A DNA stretch of 6,585 nucleotides from JACIWG01 sp049969935 (GTDB lineage: Archaea > Thermoproteota > Nitrososphaeria > JACIWG01). Shown in pieces: positions 1 through 5,156 of this stretch. Every line of letters starts with the position of its first letter. The stretch's first letter is position 1. The stretch is taken from contig JBMFNX010000048.1 in the NCBI GenBank assembly GCA_049969935.1, forward strand, positions 1 through 6,585, written 5' to 3'. A program made the position numbers and the translations under genes. Under the pieces are notes generated by a model, which saw nothing but the letters and a program-made list of their open reading frames with translations, was not told where the DNA came from and searched no databases.

Positions 1-553
1 CAGAAAAATCTATCATTTCAACAGTCCTTTCAACAATCCTATCAACGTCAGGAACCTTTCCTTTAGGCAATTCTATATCTTTAGTCATATCAATGTGCAA
101 AAGGTCATAGCCTACATCAATACAGGCTTCAATAGACTTCTTTAACCATTCAATACATTCTTGATAAGACCATTTTTCAGCAACATGCCTGTCTTTAAGC
201 CATGGACCATAATGGTCTGAAGCCAAGATAATAGGACCATCAAATCCAATACTATCCTTCTCCTTTGAAACAATTTTTACAAACTCATATTGTGTCCATC
301 CAGTATAGCCACCATCTAAGTCAACTTGGTTCAAGGTCGTGATAAAAGTAATTGGAGAATTAAACCTTTTAGCAGTATGTAAGGCAGATTTCACAGTTAA
401 GACAGAGTTAGCGTTAACTGCTAAAAGTGTGAAATTGTTTCCATTACCATAATTAGAGAACCTTAACATGAAACTTGTGATAGGCACATTCCCTTCTATA
501 GCCCTTTTTCTAATTTCACAACCATCTAAATGGGAGCGCATTACATTGAACAT
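1..553 (-). CDS. KbaZ/GatZ-like tagatose-bisphosphate aldolase family protein (N-terminal part, runs off left edge)
   Basis: An uninterrupted minus-strand frame of 184 codons begins at the ATG at 553 and continues past base 1. Two stretches match the KbaZ/GatZ TIM-barrel family: NQVDLDGGYTGWTQYEF (family NQVxxxGGYTGMTPxDF) and ILASDHYGPW (family ILGGDHLGP), followed by YDLLHIDMTKD, matching the family's K/LIHLDxS strand. In bacteria these proteins are the non-catalytic, stabilising subunit of class II D-tagatose-1,6-bisphosphate aldolase; some relatives are sugar-phosphate epimerases. Family members are about 420 residues, so less than half is visible. The inner ATG at 546 is an alternative start and lies about 24 bases from the TATA-like box at 565-573, which would make the transcript leaderless. 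Family assignment is fairly firm; the substrate in this organism is unknown. It is divergent from the flavin reductase gene. Confidence 0.75.
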   Translation of the reverse strand, partial: MFNVMRSHLDGCEIRKRAIEGNVPITSFMLRFSNYGNGNNFTLLAVNANSVLTVKSALHTAKRFNSPITFITTLNQVDLDGGYTGWTQYEFVKIVSKEKDSIGFDGPIILASDHYGPWLKDRHVAEKWSYQECIEWLKKSIEACIDVGYDLLHIDMTKDIELPKGKVPDVDRIVERTVEMIDFS

Positions 554-564
554 TGTGTAAGGGG

Positions 565-573
565 TTTTATAAA
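565..573 (-). promoter_or_regulatory. TATA-like box for the KbaZ/GatZ-like gene
   Basis: Read on the minus strand this is TTTATAAAA, a close match to the archaeal TATA box. Its centre is about 24 bases before the ATG at 546 and 17 before the ATG at 553, so transcription would begin close to the 546 start. Inferred from sequence and spacing only. Confidence 0.4.
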
Positions 574-662
574 CTTCTTTCCCAAAATATTCTAAAAAAA
601 TGGTGTAAGATGGAATCTAATTTAACTGTCTCCATTAAGCACTCGAAGCAAAGCAAAAAAGA

Positions 663-670
663 TTTATTCA
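663..670 (+). promoter_or_regulatory. TATA-like box for the flavin reductase gene
   Basis: TTTATTCA is centred about 26 bases before the ATG at 692. That spacing would place the transcription start at or next to the start codon, giving a leaderless mRNA; no Shine-Dalgarno sequence is seen before this ATG, which agrees. Confidence 0.4.
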
Positions 671-691
671 ACTTCCACAAAATAATTGTTC

Positions 692-1225
692 ATGAAAATT
701 GAAGTAAATTTAAATGAATCCTATACTATTCTACATCCTCGACCAGTTGTCCTAATTTGTGTCAAAGATAAGGATGGAAAAATAAATGTCATGAGCTGTT
801 CCTGGATAACTCCTGTAAGCGATGAACCACCACTTATAGCAATATCACTTTGGACAAAAGGATACACGCATAAGGTAATAGATGAAACCAAAGAGTTTAC
901 TGTAAACATTCCATCATCTAAATTAAAGAAGCAAGTTTGGTTGGCTGGAACAAAAAGTGGAGGCAAAATTGATAAAACAAAAATTTTAGACCTAAAATTT
1001 ACACCTTCTAAAACAGTATCAGTTCCATCAATTGAAGACTGCATTGGCATACTAGAATGTAAAGTTAAAGAAAGAATACTGTTGAACGAACAAATATTGT
1101 ACATTGCTGAAGTCCAAAAAGCTTATGCAGACGAAAACCTTTTCAAAAACAGAATGTGGAGTGATGAAGCTAGCATACTATTGCATACGGGTGGAAAAAT
1201 ATTTTCAATACCAAAAACAGTTTAA
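692..1225 (+). CDS. Flavin reductase-like FMN-binding split-barrel protein
   Basis: A 177-residue soluble protein of the flavin reductase-like family (FMN-binding split barrel, COG1853 type). Family features are HPRPVVLICVKD near the N terminus, then NVMSCSWITPVSDEPPLIAI (residues about 30-50), the segment whose relatives contact the FMN phosphate and isoalloxazine, then YTHKVIDETKEFTVNIP and a conserved VWLAGTKSG stretch. Members bind FMN and reduce flavin or ferric chelates with NAD(P)H, or serve as the reductase partner of an oxygenase or redox enzyme; no partner lies next to it here. The length is normal. A TTG at 686 would add two residues, but the ATG at 692 is preferred because a TATA-like box sits about 26 bases upstream. 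It is convergent with the decayed propeller gene, 24 bases away. The family is secure; the exact electron acceptor is not known. Confidence 0.9.
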   Translation: MKIEVNLNESYTILHPRPVVLICVKDKDGKINVMSCSWITPVSDEPPLIAISLWTKGYTHKVIDETKEFTVNIPSSKLKKQVWLAGTKSGGKIDKTKILDLKFTPSKTVSVPSIEDCIGILECKVKERILLNEQILYIAEVQKAYADENLFKNRMWSDEASILLHTGGKIFSIPKTV

Positions 1226-1249
1226 AAAAATAAGAAAGACGGACTGCCT

Positions 1250-1940
1250 CTAAAACTTGCCCACGTACATCAAAAATGTTTTCCCAGACTCTTCTTCCAC
1301 TGAAGTTATCAGGTAAACGTAACCATAGTTTGAAGCACGCATGTACCAAACAGTGTTTGAACCAGTTGGCAGGTTTAAGTCATAACTTGAAACAAGATTG
1401 CCTGAAAAGTCAAGTATACAAAGTTCAATGTAAACCAGTCTTTGCCAGCAGCATATAACACAAAGATCTTGTTCATTGATACACTCATGTTAAATAAATA
1501 AGGTGGCCAATTTTTAAAAGCTGTCATTTTTGGAAAATCATATTGCCATAACGTTAAACCATTAACTTTTTTAAGAGCAAGAACACAGTAATCTATCGTA
1601 TAAAGCCAACCGTCTATGCAAGTTACATTATCACATTCCAGGCCTACAAAAGTCTCATCGGAAACCTCTCTAATATTTAGTACACTAATATAAAGTGCGC
1701 CGTATGCTGGATTTTCTTCACCTAATGTTAGGTTCTTAACCCAAAGAAGCTGTCCATTAGAAGAAAACTTTTGAATTTCTGTAGTTTTGCTCCAAAGGCC
1801 ATAGTGTTTCCAATAATTATAACATAAACATGGTCAAACTGGCCATCGAGGATTCCATTAATCCAATACCCTTCAGCATGTGGTTCACCGACTGTTTTAA
1901 TTTCGATTTCAAAAACCTTATTAAAACGTGTACTATGTGG
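1250..1940 (-). pseudogene. Decayed beta-propeller (PQQ-like repeat) protein, two frameshifts, N terminus missing
   Basis: No single frame covers this stretch, but three successive minus-strand frames join into one sensible protein of about 230 residues. Segment one (1940 to about 1821) reads EIEIKTVGEPHAEGYWINGI. Segment two (to about 1432) includes EIQKFSSNGQLLWVKNL and LALKKVNGLTLWQYDFPK, the xxALDxxNGxxLWxY pattern of propeller blades. Segment three reads CILDFSGNLVSSYDLNLPTG and ends at a TAG at 1250-1252. Each join is repaired by adding one T: near 1821 (giving VYVYNYWKHYGLW) and near 1432 (giving DWFYIELCILDF). No start codon or signal peptide is visible, so the 5' part is lost. Intact relatives are usually secreted or surface proteins in archaea; that role is inferred. 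The small plus-strand frame at 1276-1458 is a by-product of this remnant. Confidence 0.7.
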
Positions 1941-2332
1941 TAATACCTATTGCTCCAGAGACGTCTATTCTATCAGCATCCTGTAAAATTTTAGCTTCAA
2001 TAGTTTCTGGCTTAACACCTTTACTGAACCTATGAACCCTTATAGCATATAATACCCTTAGAATTTTTTTTCTTTTAGAAACCCTATCTCGTTCAAGATT
2101 TCTTGAGCTAATTCTACAGATTTTTCAGCATGACCTATACTTGGATCCCTTCTTTCCCACTCTCTTCCTATATCATGCAATAATGCTGCCTAAAAAGCAA
2201 GCATGTCAACTTCTTCACCTTCAGCAAGAATCTTGCATAGATTGTAGGTTCGTGCCCACTGAAGAAATTATCTTTATAGTATTTTGATAAAATATTTTTA
2301 ATTTCATTAATTAACCTTCCACGCTCTCGCAT
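1933..2332 (-). pseudogene. Decayed HD-domain phosphohydrolase, two frameshifts plus an in-frame stop, C terminus missing
   Basis: Three minus-strand pieces rebuild an HD-domain hydrolase. The first, from the ATG at 2332, is MRERGRLINEIKNIL through NFFSGHE, carrying the first metal-binding His. After a shift near 2250 comes RTYNLCKILAEGEEVDMLAF, then a TAG (2190-2192) where relatives have a residue such as Gln, then AALLHDIGREWERRDPSIGH with the HD pair. At an eight-base T run (2064-2071) the frame shifts again, and the last piece carries YAIRVHRFSKGVKPETIEAK and ILQDADRIDVSGAIGI, the later His and the DADR motif. The frame then hits TAG at 1933-1935, where relatives continue. Intact members are metal-dependent phosphohydrolases acting on nucleotides or related phosphates. 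Family identity is strong; loss of function is inferred from four separate lesions. Confidence 0.8.
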
Positions 2333-2355
2333 TAAAAACATGGATACAAGAATAT

Positions 2356-2363
2356 TATTTAAA
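2356..2363 (-). promoter_or_regulatory. TATA-like box of the decayed HD gene
   Basis: Minus-strand TTTAAATA is centred about 27 bases before the ATG at 2332, which suggests that this was a leaderless gene starting at 2332 rather than at the upstream GTG at 2413 or the ATG at 2341. It may still drive transcription of the remnant. Confidence 0.35.
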
Positions 2364-2419
2364 AATCTTTGTATCAGAAGAGGTTTTAAATCGGATTCGA
2401 GAACCTTCTTCACCGTATT

Positions 2420-2517
2420 TCAAGTAAAACTTTGATAATTCTACTAACGTATTAGCAAGTTTTTTAAAGCAAAGAAAAGTAACCTTAGAGGTCGAAAATA
2501 TCAAAGTTTTTTCTTGA
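2420..2517. repeat. Inverted repeat (12-bp perfect core, about 17 matched bases) around the ATPase promoter
   Basis: The left arm, TCAAGTAAAACTTTGATA (2420-2437), is the reverse complement of the right arm, TATCAAAGTTTTTTCTTGA (2499-2517). There is a perfect 12-base core (AAAACTTTGATA), a one- or two-base interruption, and then five further matching bases. The arms enclose about 61 bases holding the probable ATPase TATA box, and the right arm ends on the Shine-Dalgarno sequence. It could be a paired operator, a structured leader, or the terminal repeats of a very small non-coding mobile element; the sequence alone does not decide. Confidence 0.6.
2461..2468 (+). promoter_or_regulatory. Possible TATA box of the H+-ATPase gene
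   Basis: TTTTTAAA lies inside the inverted repeat. Transcription would start near 2490, leaving a leader of about 40 bases before the Shine-Dalgarno-linked start. This fits a gene that, unlike its neighbours, uses leadered translation. Confidence 0.35.
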
Positions 2518-2523
2518 GGTGAT
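2516..2523 (+). promoter_or_regulatory. Strong Shine-Dalgarno GAGGTGAT pointing to a CTG start at 2530
   Basis: GAGGTGAT is complementary to the 3' end of archaeal 16S rRNA. The first ATPase-frame ATG (2581) is 57 bases downstream, too far for this site. Six bases downstream is an in-frame CTG (2530) from which the reading frame is open into the ATPase, and an in-frame TGA at 2515-2517 blocks anything earlier. The ATG overlapping the site (2522) is out of frame and stops after three codons. Confidence 0.5.
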
Positions 2524-2580
2524 GGCTGGCTGAAGGCAAAAAGTACTTCTGAATACAGGAATCTTTCGATTGATGATGCT

Positions 2581-4944
2581 ATGAAGTTACTGGATACTAC
2601 TAAAAATGGTCTTTCGGAAGCTGAGGCGGGGAAACGTCTAGAAGTATTTGGATATAATGAAGTGGTGGAGGAGAGAAAGAATCCTATTGTTGAGTTTCTG
2701 CTCCGCTTCTGGGGTCCTATGCCATGGTTGCTGGAATTGGCCGCAGTACTTTCAATACTGCTAGGACATCGTTTGGAAGGAATTATAATTCTTATACTAT
2801 TGACTGTTAACGCAGTCGTGGGACATTGGCACACTCGCGGCTCCCAAAAGGCAGTTGAGCTTTTGAAGAAAAAGCTTGCCGTAAAGGCGAAGGTTATAAG
2901 GGATGGAAAATGGATGATAAAAGAAGCTAGAGAACTGGTACCAGGTGACATTATTTCTGTCAGGCTGGGGGACATAGTGCCAGCGGACGCTAAAATTATA
3001 AGTGGAGAATTGTCTGTTGATCAGGCCGCATTAACTGGCGAATCTCTTCCAGTTGACGTTCGCGATTCAGATGTTGTTTACTCTGGGTCAATAGTAAGAC
3101 AGGGTGAAGCATTATGTGTGGTTGTTAATACTGGTGCAAACACGTACTTTGGTAAGACGGCTGAGCTGGTTAAGATAGCTAAGCCTAGGTCACATCAGGA
3201 GGAGATAATGATGGCTGTAACAAAGTACATGATGTACTTTGGTGTCACAGCATCACTTTTAGTTTTCTCCTATGCCCTGCTTATCCATGTAGACTTGCTA
3301 ACAGCATTAACCTTTATCGTAACCTTTCTCATGGGAGCGGTTCCTGTAGCGCTTCCTGCTATGCTAACCATAATTCAGGCTGTTGGAGCGCTGGAGCTTG
3401 CTAAAAAAGGTGTTCTCGTGACAAGGCTTGATTCAATCGAGGATGCAGCGTCAATAGATGTTCTTTGCCTCGACAAAACAGGCACAATAACTCAGAACAA
3501 GCTGTCTGTAGCCGACATAGTCCCCTTCCACGACTACAAAAGGGAAGAGGTTATAGCCATGGCAGCCCTAGCGTCGAAAGAAGAAAGCCTTGACTTAATA
3601 GATCTTGCAATAATCGCCAAAGCAAGAGAGTTTGGGGTTAACCTCAGCACATATAAACAAGTTTCATACAAGCCCTTTGACCCTTCTACGAAAAGAACGG
3701 AGGCAATCATTGAAACAGGTGAGCACCAGTTTAAAGTAACTAAGGGGGCGCCTCAGGTGATCATGTCATTATGTGAAAGTTTAGATAAAGAAATTATAGA
3801 GGCAGCTAACAAAACGGTGGAAGAGTTTTCACGTAAAGGTTACAGGGCAATAGCTATTGCTAAATCTGAAGAAAGCGATTTCAACAAGCTTAAACTTGTA
3901 GGCCTGTTATCGCTAGCCGACCCTCCAAGACCTGACTCAAAAGCCTTGATAGAGGAAATAAGGAGGCTTGAGGTGAAACCAATCATGTTAACTGGCGATA
4001 ACATTGCTATAGCAAAGGAGGTGGCACGTCAAGTTGGGATAGGCGACAAGATCATCAGATTATCGGACCTCAAAGGTTTAAATGAAACTGAACAAGAAAA
4101 GTTGGTTGAAGAGGCGGATGGATTCGCTGAAATATACCCAGAAGATAAGTATAAGATTGTAAAACTTCTGCAGTCTAAAGGTCACATGGTTGGGATGACT
4201 GGAGACGGAGTTAATGATGCACCAGCATTAAAGCAGGCTGAAATGGGTATAGCTGTAAGCAATTCAACTGATGTTGCAAAAGCCTCTGCAAGTGTGGTCC
4301 TAACTGAGCCAGGTATGGGCGTGATAGTTGACTTAATCAAGGTAAGTAGACAAACGTACCAGCGTGCCCTCTCATGGGTAATTAACAAGGTTACAAAGGT
4401 TATAGAATTTGTTTCTCTGCTGACTTTAAGCTTTTTCTGGCTGCATGATCTTGTACTCTCCCTCCTTGGAATGTCTCTACTTGTGTTCGCGAACGACTTT
4501 GTGACAATGTCATTGGCGACAGATAATGTTGAGCACACAAAAAGTCCGAACAAATGGAACATAAAAAATATTACACTAGCCTCACTGGTTCCAGCCACGT
4601 TACTAGTTATAGAGGGAATGCTTATAATATTTACGGGAATCCAATATTTTCATTTAAACTTGGAAAAATTGCGCAGCCTTGTTCTATTAAATCTCGTGTT
4701 TAACAGCCAATTCAGGGTCTTAATTGTTAGAGAACGGAGGCACTTTTGGTCTTCACGCCCAGGAAAAGAGCTTCTTATCACAAGCACAGCGACCATAATC
4801 GTATTCATGCTAATGGGCGTGTCCGGCATCCTCATTTACCCCCTCACACTATATGAGGTGCTAGCAATTTTAGGTTACTCGATTTCCTTCACACTTTTAA
4901 TCGACTTTCCAAAATACTATGTGTTTAAAAAGTTTGAACTATAA
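2581..4944 (+). CDS. Type IIIA plasma-membrane proton-pumping P-type ATPase
   Basis: A 787-residue P-type ATPase. Visible motifs are TGES (152-155, actuator), PVALP (255-259, M4 kink), DKTGT with phosphorylated Asp298, KGAPQ (388-392, nucleotide binding), DPPRPD (447-452), MLTGD (469-473) and TGDGVNDAPAL (540-550, hinge). The PVALP kink, and the M6 motif AND with Asp639 aligning to the proton-carrying Asp684 of plant AHA2 and Asn77 to its M2 partner Asn, indicate H+ rather than Ca2+ or heavy-metal transport. There are about ten membrane segments: two before the actuator, two before the phosphorylation domain and six at the C terminus. No heavy-metal domain and no autoinhibitory tail are present; the protein ends at FKKFEL. 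It extrudes protons at ATP cost. The true start is probably the CTG at 2530, giving 804 residues and adding the family-like EYRNLSIDDA; 2581 is the first conventional start. Confidence 0.93.
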   Translation: MKLLDTTKNGLSEAEAGKRLEVFGYNEVVEERKNPIVEFLLRFWGPMPWLLELAAVLSILLGHRLEGIIILILLTVNAVVGHWHTRGSQKAVELLKKKLAVKAKVIRDGKWMIKEARELVPGDIISVRLGDIVPADAKIISGELSVDQAALTGESLPVDVRDSDVVYSGSIVRQGEALCVVVNTGANTYFGKTAELVKIAKPRSHQEEIMMAVTKYMMYFGVTASLLVFSYALLIHVDLLTALTFIVTFLMGAVPVALPAMLTIIQAVGALELAKKGVLVTRLDSIEDAASIDVLCLDKTGTITQNKLSVADIVPFHDYKREEVIAMAALASKEESLDLIDLAIIAKAREFGVNLSTYKQVSYKPFDPSTKRTEAIIETGEHQFKVTKGAPQVIMSLCESLDKEIIEAANKTVEEFSRKGYRAIAIAKSEESDFNKLKLVGLLSLADPPRPDSKALIEEIRRLEVKPIMLTGDNIAIAKEVARQVGIGDKIIRLSDLKGLNETEQEKLVEEADGFAEIYPEDKYKIVKLLQSKGHMVGMTGDGVNDAPALKQAEMGIAVSNSTDVAKASASVVLTEPGMGVIVDLIKVSRQTYQRALSWVINKVTKVIEFVSLLTLSFFWLHDLVLSLLGMSLLVFANDFVTMSLATDNVEHTKSPNKWNIKNITLASLVPATLLVIEGMLIIFTGIQYFHLNLEKLRSLVLLNLVFNSQFRVLIVRERRHFWSSRPGKELLITSTATIIVFMLMGVSGILIYPLTLYEVLAILGYSISFTLLIDFPKYYVFKKFEL

Positions 4945-5117
4945 AGATGCTTAAAAGAGTTATATCATGCTTTCCCCTTCACAGCTAAAAAACATCTCCT
5001 ACGTGACTATATGATGCTCGTAAGCAAGGCTTCTATCACATAAATAAAGTTTGGATGCCCCTTCAACTCTTCCCACTCTATAGTGAAAGCGAATACATCC
5101 AAACATCTTCTAAATAC

Positions 5118-5151
5118 GTTAACAAAAATATGGGAGGAAAGTTAACTTTTT
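5118..5151. terminator. Possible convergent-gene terminator with two GTTAAC palindromes
   Basis: Between the convergent ATPase and antiporter genes, GTTAAC occurs twice (5118-5123 and 5141-5146). The second copy lies within the 12-base palindrome AAAGTTAACTTT (5138-5149), and a T-rich minus-strand run (ATATTTTT) follows the antiporter stop. A stem between the two copies plus the T-rich tract could end antiporter transcription. The evidence is weak, since archaeal termination relies mainly on T-rich tracts. The rest of 4945-5156 shows no gene I can support. Confidence 0.25.
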
Positions 5152-5156
5152 AGCTG

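Noticed and set aside
721..1104. Minus-strand 127-residue frame
   Set aside because: It is antisense to the flavin reductase, which carries the family motifs.
1276..1458. Plus-strand 60-residue frame
   Set aside because: It lies opposite the decayed propeller gene, has no promoter or family resemblance, and the minus-strand reading is far more protein-like.
2168..2413. Minus-strand 81-residue frame as an independent gene
   Set aside because: Its C-terminal half is the frameshifted start of the HD pseudogene, and its upstream GTG extension has no support.
2355..2975. Minus-strand 206-residue frame
   Set aside because: Most of it is antisense to the ATPase N-terminal region, including the strongly conserved segments, so it is a shadow. 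Its last part (LANTLVELSKFYLKYGEEG, 2355-2500) looks mildly protein-like, but I could not tie it to any family.
4182..4835. Minus-strand frames of 138 and 61 residues
   Set aside because: Both are fully antisense to the conserved hinge and membrane part of the ATPase.
5005..5130. Minus-strand open stretches in the ATPase-antiporter gap (one reads FAFTIEWEELKGHPNFIYV)
   Set aside because: Two overlapping frames are open here, but the more protein-like one has no start codon, and about 40 codons is within chance; a remnant is possible but not supported.
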